From the NCBI GenBank assembly GCA_018969455.1, contig JAGWYI010000016.1, positions 1 to 18,975 on the forward strand: 18,975 nt of DNA, read 5' to 3'. The DNA comes from Bacteroidota bacterium. Lineage in GTDB: Bacteria > Bacteroidota > Bacteroidia > Chitinophagales > Saprospiraceae. The position numbers and the translations under genes were made by a program. Below the pieces are notes generated by a model, which was not told the origin of the DNA, did no database searches, and worked only from the letters and a program-made list of their open reading frames with translations. This document shows positions 7,506 through 14,230 of the stretch, piece after piece; the first letter of the stretch is position 1; the number at the start of each line of letters is the position of its first letter.

Positions 7506-8903
7506 TCAGGACAACATGCGGATCAGCCAGTTTTTATCTGTCAGCAGGGGTTGTTGCAGTACGGTTTCGCGCAGTGCGGCGTATTGTTTGGGTTTCATGC
7601 GCAGCATTTGACGCACCATCTGGATGAAATTGAGGTAAGTAAGGCGCAATTCTTCCGAGATGACCTTGTTGCGTTGCAGAAAGGTTTTGAAGGCATGGAG
7701 CAGGCTTTCGAGGGCGTCGCTGGCTTCGGTTTCGTAATAAATTTTGACGAGCAGCACTTTTGCGCCCAAGTTATAATGAATATCGGAAAAATCAACTTTG
7801 TTTAAAAAAGTCAGGGCTTCATCGAGTCTGCCAGTGTAGTAATATAATTCGGCCAGGTTGTAAAAAAAGGCGTCGTCGCGAAAGGCGTCCTCTAGCAAAT
7901 GGGTATTTTGCTGGATAAATTGCTCGGTCCAGTCGAATTTTTTGAGCCTTAATGCCAGTTTTATCATGTTTTTGTAGTGCCAGGGCGACAATTTGTCGTT
8001 TTGGAGCAAAATGCCCGAGTCTACGCCACGGATGTAAAGTTGCAGGGCTTCCTCCACAAATGCTTCCCGCAGTTTCAGGATCTGGAAATTGCAATAATTA
8101 ATGGCATACTGGTACAATTCGGCCAGTTCCTGTTGGGAGAACTGTTTGGCGCGGGATTCGAGCAGGCTTTTCAGGGCTTCAAAACTGGGGTGAGCCTGGT
8201 CGTCGCGCAGGAGTTGAAACACATAAAAATAGGCATGTACTGCGGGAGCGTCTTCCGGGAGGGGATGGTTTTGCAGGAAACGGTACACTTCTTCTACCAG
8301 TTGCAGGTTGTACTGGGTGGCGAGCACCACCTGGCTGGTGAGCATGTGGCAGGTGCAGCGCAGTTTTTCGGCCAGGTAAAAATAGTCGAGGTGGTCGGCG
8401 ACCGCCTGCACCGGTGCGTTGAAGACCCGTGCGGCCGATTGTGCGCGCCGGTTGGCTTCCATGTTTTCAATCCAATACCGGTTGTAATGGTGGCGCGCGT
8501 CGCGCAAGGGGCTGTTGTCCAATTGTTTGTGCGTTTTATCGTACAAAAGCCGGTAGTGTTTCTCCAAGTTGCGGTCGAGCAAACCCTGCAGGGTAAGTTG
8601 AGCCTGCAAGAGGGGTTGCTGTTCCAACTGTTGCAATGCCAGAAATTGATGACCCAGTTTCAGCAGGAAGGACATGGTGTGGTTGAGGAGGGCATCGTCG
8701 GGCGCTTCGCCCGGAAAAACCGCTTCAAACAGGGTTTCGCGGGAAATGTCCTCAAATTGCGGTGCTTTTTGGTGCAAAAAAACGCACATCTGCACCAGGG
8801 CTGCATTCCGGTTGAAAAAGGGAGATTCCACCATTTCCAGGAAGGATTTCCATTCGCGGGTGTTGAGACTGCGCAAAAATTCCAGTAATTTACTTCGTGT
8901 CAT
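7506..8903 (-). CDS. Uncharacterised helical protein, possibly TPR-like
   Basis: I do not recognise a characterised family. The protein has 465 residues, no signal peptide, no membrane segment and few cysteines, so it is probably cytoplasmic. Its composition is strongly helical, rich in Leu, Gln, Ala and Phe/Tyr. Segments such as FYNLAELYYYTGRLDEALTF (about residues 386-405) look like tetratricopeptide helices, suggesting a solenoid that binds partner proteins. The N terminus, MTRSKLLEFLRSLN followed by an ESPFFNRNAAL block, recalls a lineage-specific Bacteroidota family with an SPxFN motif (recollection, unverified). The frame is open to 9026, but the upstream part is AT-rich non-coding-like sequence. 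The ATG at 8903 is supported by a TATATTTG box at 8931-8938. It precedes the secreted hydrolase gene on the same strand, which may share its transcript. Confidence 0.8.
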   Translation of the reverse strand: MTRSKLLEFLRSLNTREWKSFLEMVESPFFNRNAALVQMCVFLHQKAPQFEDISRETLFEAVFPGEAPDDALLNHTMSFLLKLGHQFLALQQLEQQPLLQAQLTLQGLLDRNLEKHYRLLYDKTHKQLDNSPLRDARHHYNRYWIENMEANRRAQSAARVFNAPVQAVADHLDYFYLAEKLRCTCHMLTSQVVLATQYNLQLVEEVYRFLQNHPLPEDAPAVHAYFYVFQLLRDDQAHPSFEALKSLLESRAKQFSQQELAELYQYAINYCNFQILKLREAFVEEALQLYIRGVDSGILLQNDKLSPWHYKNMIKLALRLKKFDWTEQFIQQNTHLLEDAFRDDAFFYNLAELYYYTGRLDEALTFLNKVDFSDIHYNLGAKVLLVKIYYETEASDALESLLHAFKTFLQRNKVISEELRLTYLNFIQMVRQMLRMKPKQYAALRETVLQQPLLTDKNWLIRMLS

Positions 8904-8930
8904 TTGCGGGTGTACTTTGCTAAATGCCGA

Positions 8931-8938
8931 CAAATATA
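8931..8938 (-). promoter_or_regulatory. Candidate Bacteroidota -7 box for the helical protein gene
   Basis: The minus strand reads TATATTTG, a full TAnnTTTG match, ending 27 bases before the ATG at 8903. A convincing TTG at -33 is not visible. It supports the short form of the gene over the 9026 start. Confidence 0.45.
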
Positions 8939-9020
8939 CCGCTGTTTCAGGTTTGGATGCTGGAAAATTAAAATTGATTTTTTGATTTTTTAAAAAATTA
9001 AGATTTAATAAATAATTGAT

Positions 9021-9036
9021 AATCAAATATTTGATT
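9021..9036. promoter_or_regulatory. 16-base palindrome, candidate operator in a divergent intergenic region
   Basis: AATCAAATATTTGATT is a perfect 16-base palindrome roughly midway between the divergent starts at 8903 and 9151. It overlaps a second small palindrome (TTGATAATCAA, 9017-9027), so TTGAT half-sites occur in a tight cluster. Flanking sequence is very AT-rich, so a chance origin is possible. Its position upstream of both genes suits a regulator binding site (inference). Confidence 0.3.
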
Positions 9037-9091
9037 TAAATTTTTAGAATAAAAAACAAAAGTTTATTTTGATTTTTTCCTGAAAATGTAT

Positions 9092-9122
9092 TTGTATGAG
9101 CCCCAACCGCCCTGCACTTTTG
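9092..9122 (+). promoter_or_regulatory. Possible promoter for the dockerin-like/cohesin-like protein gene
   Basis: A TTG at 9092-9094 is followed after 20 bases by CACTTTTG (9115-9122), one mismatch from the Bacteroidota -7 consensus TAnnTTTG. The spacing is right for a -33/-7 pair, and the box ends 28 bases before the ATG at 9151. Because of the mismatch this is a weak call. Confidence 0.3.
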
Positions 9123-9150
9123 TATCGTCCTATTTGCAAAGAAATTGATC

Positions 9151-10257
9151 ATGCGTTACACTTGTTTACATTTTCTGACATTTGGCTGTTTGTTGTTGGC
9201 ACAATGCCTGCCTGCACAATTTATATCGGTATATCCGGGTGACATCACCAACAATGGTCGGGTAAACAACGTAGATTTTTTATATATGGGTTTGGCCTAT
9301 AATTATGCAGGCCCGGCTCGCGATTCGGCTATAGGCAATCCGCAGGCGTTTTTACCCCAACCAGCCCAGCCCTGGTCGTACATTATGCCCAATGGCGTCA
9401 ACATGGCGCATGCCGATTGCAACGGCGACGGATTGGTCAATTTTTCGTATGATGCGTTTCCTTTGTATGTAAATTATGGCAGCAAACGCAATGACATACT
9501 GGTAACAGAGGATGTGTTTACCCGTGGCATGGCAGGTTTAGATCCTCAATTGCGATTTGTTGATGCCAATATACCCAACAATTTGCACCAGGGCTCGTCT
9601 TTTAGCCTTCCAATTGAATTAGGTACTGCATCAATTCCTGCCGAGAATGTATATGGTTTGGCATTTTCTGTTTTTTTTGATTCGGCCTTTGTGAATGCAT
9701 CCAATGCCAACTTCGATTTTAATCAGAATTCCTGGGCTAATCCCGACAACGACCGGGTGTTTCTTCATCGCAAAGTGAGTGATTATCGCGTGGATGTGGC
9801 CTGGACCCGTACCGATCACAACATGCGCAACGGGTTTGGACAAATTGGTCGGGCGGATTTTATCATCATCATCGATGTGATTGGTTTTCAAGAGTTTAAA
9901 ATAAAAATAGATTCCATTAAAATGATCGACAAGTTCGGCAATGAAATGCCAGTGGTTGGAGATACGGTGTCTATTAACATTGGTCCGGCATATTTAACTT
10001 CCGATTTGGAGCCTGGAACAACTGCTCAGGTACAAATACAACCCAACCCGGCTTCTGAATACGTGTGGGTGAGCGCCGGTTCCCAGCCCCTTGAAACCCT
10101 GGTTTTGTGGGATGCAATGGGTCGTGCAGTGGCACAATGGAGCCCCAATGCCTCTGAATTCCAGCTCCAACTGCCCAAATTACCGGAAGGCTTGTATTGG
10201 CTTGAAAGCCGGACAAAGCACCAGCGATCGTTTCACAAATTACGCATTAAACCCTAG
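9151..10257 (+). CDS. T9SS-exported protein with dockerin-like pair and cohesin-like domain
   Basis: The protein has 368 residues. A signal peptide covers about 1-22 (ending CLPA). Two calcium-loop-like segments follow: YPGDITNNGRVNNVDF at 28-43 and ADCNGDGLVNFSYD at 88-101. They are separated by about 45 residues, like the duplicated loops of a type I dockerin, although the first loop is degenerate. Residues about 125-285 look beta-rich and cohesin-like: GSSFSLPIELG, then VYGLAFSVFFDSAFV, ending with KMIDKFGNEMPVVGDTVSI. The C-terminal stretch from about residue 295 (QIQPNPASEYVWV) is a T9SS type A sorting domain. The role may be in surface protein assembly (inference). I chose the ATG at 9151 over an upstream TTG at 9145. 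The next gene on the strand is another T9SS protein, but 331 bases away. Confidence 0.82.
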   Translation: MRYTCLHFLTFGCLLLAQCLPAQFISVYPGDITNNGRVNNVDFLYMGLAYNYAGPARDSAIGNPQAFLPQPAQPWSYIMPNGVNMAHADCNGDGLVNFSYDAFPLYVNYGSKRNDILVTEDVFTRGMAGLDPQLRFVDANIPNNLHQGSSFSLPIELGTASIPAENVYGLAFSVFFDSAFVNASNANFDFNQNSWANPDNDRVFLHRKVSDYRVDVAWTRTDHNMRNGFGQIGRADFIIIIDVIGFQEFKIKIDSIKMIDKFGNEMPVVGDTVSINIGPAYLTSDLEPGTTAQVQIQPNPASEYVWVSAGSQPLETLVLWDAMGRAVAQWSPNASEFQLQLPKLPEGLYWLESRTKHQRSFHKLRIKP

Positions 10258-10588
10258 CAAACCCATGAAATGAATGCGTTTTGCCAATGTGACCATTGCT
10301 TTATGCCGTACAAGGTTCTTTGTTTTGCGTAAGTAGCGTCAAAACGTGTACAGAAAACGCTTGTTTTGGCTAAGAATGCGTGGTTATGTTTCCAAAATAT
10401 ACCCTGATTTTCAAAATTTTGTGAATAAATCAGGATTGATTACGCTGATCTATAAAGATTTTAAAAGATCGTTTTGTGCAAAAAAAGGCTTCTTGAAGCA
10501 TATAATTTTAAATAATCCCCAATCCGCTGTGAAAACAAAAACACTCGAGTGCATTTCAACATTCAAACATTAAAAATTAAGCAAAAAC
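10258..10588 (+). other. 331-base intergenic region carrying a dispersed repeat and small inverted repeats
   Basis: No convincing gene is present; the open frames here are short and AT-rich. The region holds copy A of a 95-base repeat (10395-10489), listed separately. It also has three alternating GTTTTG/CAAAAC/GTTTTG segments (10322-10327, 10340-10345, 10363-10368) that could form mutually exclusive stems. A palindrome CACTCGAGTG (10542-10551) lies 37 bases before the ATG at 10589. No consensus TAnnTTTG box was found upstream of that ATG, and no clear T-run terminator follows the gene ending at 10257. Confidence 0.6.
10395..10489 (+). repeat. Copy A of a 95-base dispersed repeat with a conserved stem-loop
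   Basis: This stretch aligns without gaps to the reverse complement of 14136-14230 at roughly 70-75 percent identity (hand alignment). The best-conserved core is ATTTTGTGRATAAATCAGGAT. A stem-loop lies inside it: ATAAATCAG (10425-10433), an 11-base loop, and CTGATCTAT (10445-10453), with one mismatch. It begins 138 bases after the stop of the T9SS protein gene at 9151-10257, in the sense orientation of that gene. Confidence 0.65.
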
Positions 10589-12616
10589 ATGAAAAAGTTT
10601 TCATTTATCTGGATTTTCCTGCTGTATATCGGAGCGCTGGATGCTCAGGTGACAGTAAGTGGAAAGGTTACCCAAATTTCCGATGGCGCGCCGGTTGCCA
10701 ATTGGGTGGTACAAGCATTTGCCGAAGACTCCTTACTGGCATCTTACGGAGAAGCAAGCACCGATCAAAATGGGAATTACAGCATTTCCTTGTCGGGAAA
10801 CGACAATGTGCCGCTCAAAGTCTTCACGTTCAAAGCATGCAACAATCCCAACACCGGAGATTATGAGGTGCGCTTGGTGCAGGCCGTAAACGGTGTGGCC
10901 ACTGCTGATTTCCAAATTTGCAATTTTGACCAACCCGACTGTTTTGCCTACTTTAGTTATTACATGATTTCCGGGCTGGATGTCCAGTTTTTTAGTGATT
11001 ACTACAGTTTTACCGACAGTTTGGCGCCCGTTTCGTACCAGTGGGATTTTGGCGATGGAAAATTCAGCACGGAGGAAAATCCGGTGCATACCTATGCCGC
11101 CAGTGGTGTTTACAATGTAAGCCTGACGGTGGTTGGCGCCGGCGGATGTGTCGCTACGCTTACCTCCCAGGCATTTATTACGGCGGTTCCTACTTGTTGG
11201 GCCTATATAGACATCGATTTGGGTCAGGATAGTCTGCAGTTTGTCTTTTCAGCGCCTTATGCCGACATTGACAGCAGCAACAATGCCATTAGTTATGCCT
11301 GGGATTTCGGCGACGGGAGTACCAGTACCGAGGCTCAACCCACGCATACATTTGCCCAGGAGGGTTTCTATGTGGTAAGTGTGGTGGTAAGCGGCGAAAA
11401 TGGCTGTACCGCAACTGCCCAATTTCCTTTCTCTACCGATTACCAACCGGCGCCCGATTGTTATGCCTACCTGAAGTCGTGGCAACAAGACAGCACTACT
11501 TTCCAATTTTTTGCCTACGGCTACAATGTACATTTTCCTTACAACGACTCCACGGCCATATTGAGTTACCATTGGGAATTTGGCGACAGCACCAGCAGCG
11601 ATGTGGCCAATCCCATCCACCAGTATGCGGCTCAGGGCATATACAATGTATGCCTAACCATTGTGAGCGCAGACAGTTGTGTTGCCGAAACCTGTTCCGT
11701 GGTATTTGCCTATAATTGCCCAATCGATACCTTCTATTACGGTTGTCAGGCGATGTTTGGTGCATTCCCTTATTACGGAAACGATTCTATTTTTGTAATT
11801 GATCCTACGTTGGGGTACGATCCGCTCACATTTGCCTTTTATGATTATTCCTTTGGCGGCGTAACATCCTGGAATTGGGATTTTGGCGATGGCAGCACCA
11901 GTCAGGAACAGAATCCGGTACACACCTACGCCCAGGAAGGTACCTACACCGTTACCCTGCACATTGAAACGATAGACGGTTGCGAAAGCACTGCCAGCTA
12001 CCTGGTATATGCAGGTACGAACGCTCCCTGGGATCCAGAATGGGGTTGCCAAGCCTTGTTTATCCCATTGCCCGACAGTTTGGGTGGCAACGGTTTCCAG
12101 TTTTTCGATCTTTCATTTGCGCCCAATCCGATTACCTATTGGGCCTGGGATTTCGGCGACGGAACGAGCAGCAACGAACAAAACCCATTCCATGCATATA
12201 ACCAGGAAGGCACATACACGGTAACACTGAAAATTGCAAGCGATTCGTGCACCAGCATAATTTCCCTCGAACTGGATACCAAAGCGCCCTGGAATTTCAA
12301 CAACAAGCCGGTGGCACTCGGATTGGGCGCCCAGGTTACCGCTACGAATACCCCGCAGGCATTTTTAAGTGACCTGAAATTGTTCCCGAATCCCGTAGCC
12401 CAACAAATGCAATTGGCGTTTAAGGCCGAAGAGGCTGCTGATTATACCCTTCGGATTTACAATGCTACCGGACAATTGGTTCAAAATCAGCAATATACAC
12501 TGCAAGCGGGTCCGAATGTATTGCGTTGTGAAACCGGCAAATTAGCGCCAGGCATGTATATGGCTACATTGCGTACCGCAAATAAAGAACAAAGCGTGCG
12601 TTTTGTGAAACAGTAA
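10589..12616 (+). CDS. Secreted protein with five PKD repeats and T9SS sorting domain
   Basis: The protein has 675 residues. A signal peptide covers 1-20 (MKKFSFIWIFLLYIGALDAQ). Residues 21-111 form a carboxypeptidase-regulatory-like beta-sandwich (VTVSGKVTQISDGAPVANW opening, DQNGNYSIS turn). Five PKD-type repeats follow near 118-197, 203-282, 291-374, 386-474 and 487-562. Each has a W-[DE]-F-G-D motif and an HxY/HTF-type strand. Each repeat opens with a Cys (CFAY, CWAY, CYAY, CQAM, CQAL) and has another Cys late in the domain, suggesting a disulfide per repeat (inference). Residues about 592-675 are a T9SS type A sorting domain (LKLFPNPVAQQMQLAF). No catalytic motif is seen, so a structural, adhesive or carbohydrate-contacting surface role is most likely. 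The ATG at 10589 fits the signal peptide exactly. A strong terminator follows at 12649. Confidence 0.88.
   Translation: MKKFSFIWIFLLYIGALDAQVTVSGKVTQISDGAPVANWVVQAFAEDSLLASYGEASTDQNGNYSISLSGNDNVPLKVFTFKACNNPNTGDYEVRLVQAVNGVATADFQICNFDQPDCFAYFSYYMISGLDVQFFSDYYSFTDSLAPVSYQWDFGDGKFSTEENPVHTYAASGVYNVSLTVVGAGGCVATLTSQAFITAVPTCWAYIDIDLGQDSLQFVFSAPYADIDSSNNAISYAWDFGDGSTSTEAQPTHTFAQEGFYVVSVVVSGENGCTATAQFPFSTDYQPAPDCYAYLKSWQQDSTTFQFFAYGYNVHFPYNDSTAILSYHWEFGDSTSSDVANPIHQYAAQGIYNVCLTIVSADSCVAETCSVVFAYNCPIDTFYYGCQAMFGAFPYYGNDSIFVIDPTLGYDPLTFAFYDYSFGGVTSWNWDFGDGSTSQEQNPVHTYAQEGTYTVTLHIETIDGCESTASYLVYAGTNAPWDPEWGCQALFIPLPDSLGGNGFQFFDLSFAPNPITYWAWDFGDGTSSNEQNPFHAYNQEGTYTVTLKIASDSCTSIISLELDTKAPWNFNNKPVALGLGAQVTATNTPQAFLSDLKLFPNPVAQQMQLAFKAEEAADYTLRIYNATGQLVQNQQYTLQAGPNVLRCETGKLAPGMYMATLRTANKEQSVRFVKQ
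10940..12274 (+). repeat. Coding tandem array of five Cys-bracketed PKD repeats
   Basis: Five units of 75-90 codons encode residues 118-562 of the secreted protein. The common frame is C-x-A at the start, W-D-F-G-D in the middle, then E-x-N/Q-P-x-H, a G-x-Y-x-V strand, and a late Cys. Units 4 and 5 are closest to each other (shared EQNP and QEGTYTVTL). Unit 3 has the variant HWEFGDS. Confidence 0.75.
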
Positions 12617-12648
12617 AGCTTCTCTGGCTTCATGGATTACACACCCGG

Positions 12649-12689
12649 GGGCGCCCTGCCGTACAGACGGTGGGGTTGCCCTTTTGTTT
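12649..12689 (+). terminator. Intrinsic terminator after the five-PKD gene
   Basis: A GC-rich hairpin runs from 12649 to 12681: left arm GGGCGCCCTGCCGT, loop ACAG, right arm ACGGTGGGGTTGCCC. It has one mismatch, one bulge and a few G-T pairs. It is followed at once by TTTTGTTT (12682-12689). It lies 32 bases after the stop at 12616, and its T-run reaches into the stop codon of the convergent acetyltransferase gene. There is no T-run on the other side, so it acts on plus-strand transcription only. Confidence 0.75.
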
Positions 12690-13227
12690 ATTCCTCCCTG
12701 ATCAACGCGTACAAAACCGCATCAATGTATTGACCCTTTTTTAAAAAGCATTTGCGCAAAAAACCTTCCCTCGAATATCCTGCCTTTTCCAATACCCTGC
12801 CAGAAGCGGGATTGTGCGCAAATACGTGCGCCTCTATGCGTACGAGAGGGCGTGTGGCAAAAATATGCTTGCTTAAGGTACGCACTGCGGCGGTTGCAAT
12901 TCCTTGATTTCGAAAGGGTTCTGCAAGCCAATAGCCAATTTCGTCCAGATGGCCCTCCATTCCGTTTTTCACCATGGCGCCTATGCCGCCAATCAGACCT
13001 GTTCCCTCGTAATCAATTGCCCAATTGACCGTTTGTCCGTACAAAACGGCATTTTGCACCGTTTTTTCGATCCATTGCTCGGCATCAGCCTGGGTGTAAG
13101 GATTCGGAATATGCAAGGTGTTGTTGTAAATCAAATCCTCATTGAGGTATAAGCGCATGTTGGGGATGTCGGCGCTTTCAAAGGGGCGAAGCCGGATACC
13201 GGCAGAAACAGCTAAGGCGTTGTGCAT
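12688..13227 (-). CDS. GNAT-family N-acetyltransferase, RimJ/RimL-like
   Basis: The protein has 179 residues, the usual length for this family. It would transfer an acetyl group from acetyl-CoA to an amino group of a protein N terminus or a small molecule in the cytoplasm. It begins IRLRPFESADIPNMRLYL, typical of RimJ/RimL-type enzymes. The pyrophosphate-binding motif FRNQGIATAAV lies at 105-115. The block HNPASGRVLEKAGYSREGFL near 138-157 matches the conserved N-x-x-S-x-x-x-L-E-K-x-G-F/Y signature, and the end YIDAVLYALIREE also fits. The substrate cannot be deduced. It is a single-gene unit facing the PKD gene, with a divergent neighbour at 13361. Confidence 0.9.
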   Translation of the reverse strand: MHNALAVSAGIRLRPFESADIPNMRLYLNEDLIYNNTLHIPNPYTQADAEQWIEKTVQNAVLYGQTVNWAIDYEGTGLIGGIGAMVKNGMEGHLDEIGYWLAEPFRNQGIATAAVRTLSKHIFATRPLVRIEAHVFAHNPASGRVLEKAGYSREGFLRKCFLKKGQYIDAVLYALIREE

Positions 13228-13360
13228 GAAATGTAATTTTGCTTGTTAAATTCAACGTCCTAGATTCCAAATAAAGTTCCGATTTTATTGAAAAAAAGAA
13301 TTTTTAGATTTTTAATCGCAAAATGCTGTGTCCTTTCGTTTATTTGTTCAAAAATACACC

Positions 13361-14095
13361 ATGCGCTGCATTTTCCTGCTTGCTTGCTTCTTCCAGCTTG
13401 TTGATTTATTTTCCCAGAAAACACTGGTTCCTGGGCCCCATGTGATTCAGAAAAAATGGTTAAAATCGCAAGATTATGCCATGAAATGGTATGTGGTGCG
13501 CGATTCGGCCCGGTTTGAAATCGGTGAAGTACATACCCAGATCGCGGTAGATGAGCGGCAGGTGTGCATGGTAACAAACGTACTTTTACACAGCAATCGC
13601 ACTCCTTGGATTGATAGTTCGCTGGCCCAAACGCTTACACTTGCCCCTATTTTTCATCGCTCTTCCAATGCCCAGCGCGATATAGAACTGCATTATGGAA
13701 AGGAGATTACCGGTTATTATCTGGATAAATCCCAAAAAAAGAAAACCCTTGTGCAAGATACCGTCAACACCGGATTTTTCGACAGCAACCTGTATCCCGT
13801 GCTCATTGGATGGCTTCGGCTCAGGAAAAATGATCAAAAAAAGATTGCAATTTATGATTACAATCCATCTGCTACATCTGGCTTGACAGAAGTGTGGATT
13901 CAATCGGTAAAAAAAGGGGTGGTTCAAACCCAGAAATCGGGCAAACGGAAGGTTTGGGTGGTTCAGGTATCCGATTCCCTGGGTACCCAGGCCAATGGCT
14001 CGAGTTTTTATTTTTTTGATAAAAAGACCCGACAACTTTGGCGGCAAGAAATTCAACTCGGCGACCGCATCATGCATATGGAACGTGTTGAATGA
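13361..14095 (+). CDS. Secreted beta-rich protein of unknown function, possibly DUF3108-like
   Basis: The protein has 244 residues. A signal peptide covers about 1-19 (MRCIFLLACFFQLVDLFSQ). The rest is a run of predicted beta-strands with many basic residues and no recognisable catalytic motif. The closest pattern I can think of is the DUF3108 type of periplasmic protein, or a related lipoprotein-carrier-like beta-sheet fold, but this is a weak resemblance. There is no T9SS tail, so it is probably periplasmic or outer-membrane associated. An in-frame GTG at 13328 would add 11 residues before the signal peptide; the ATG at 13361 is the better start. It is convergent with the giant gene ending at 14229, with copy B of the 95-base repeat in the gap. 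Confidence 0.75.
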   Translation: MRCIFLLACFFQLVDLFSQKTLVPGPHVIQKKWLKSQDYAMKWYVVRDSARFEIGEVHTQIAVDERQVCMVTNVLLHSNRTPWIDSSLAQTLTLAPIFHRSSNAQRDIELHYGKEITGYYLDKSQKKKTLVQDTVNTGFFDSNLYPVLIGWLRLRKNDQKKIAIYDYNPSATSGLTEVWIQSVKKGVVQTQKSGKRKVWVVQVSDSLGTQANGSSFYFFDKKTRQLWRQEIQLGDRIMHMERVE

Positions 14096-14135
14096 TGCGG
14101 TCGGCCCGTCGAATCAGCTGGTTATACTTTACGCC

Positions 14136-14230
14136 GCCAGATTTTGTGCATAACGATCTTTATAAATCATTATAAATCAGTGAAATACATCCTGATTTAT
14201 CCACAAAATCCGGCGAATCCTGGTATGTTT
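14136..14230 (-). repeat. Copy B of the 95-base dispersed repeat with a conserved stem-loop
   Basis: Read on the minus strand, this aligns without gaps to 10395-10489. It contains a perfect 9-base stem, ATAAATCAG (14172-14180 on plus) and CTGATTTAT (14192-14200), around an 11-base loop of the same size as in copy A. It starts inside the stop codon of the giant T9SS gene and runs downstream of it in the sense orientation. It fills most of the convergent gap 14096-14228, which has no other recognisable element. Confidence 0.65.

Noticed and set aside
7977..8888. A plus-strand open frame of 303 codons opposite the helical protein
   Set aside because: It is rich in Gln, Val and Phe as expected from the reverse of Leu/Gln-rich codons, and lies within the helical protein gene; a shadow frame.
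10322..10368. Alternating GTTTTG/CAAAAC/GTTTTG segments that could form competing stems like an attenuator
   Set aside because: The stems are only 6-9 pairs, AT-rich, lack a T-run or a leader peptide, and lie over 200 bases before the next gene.
13228..13235. TACATTTC just before the acetyltransferase ATG as a -7 promoter box
   Set aside because: One mismatch to TAnnTTTG, and it abuts the start codon, which would put the transcription start inside the gene.
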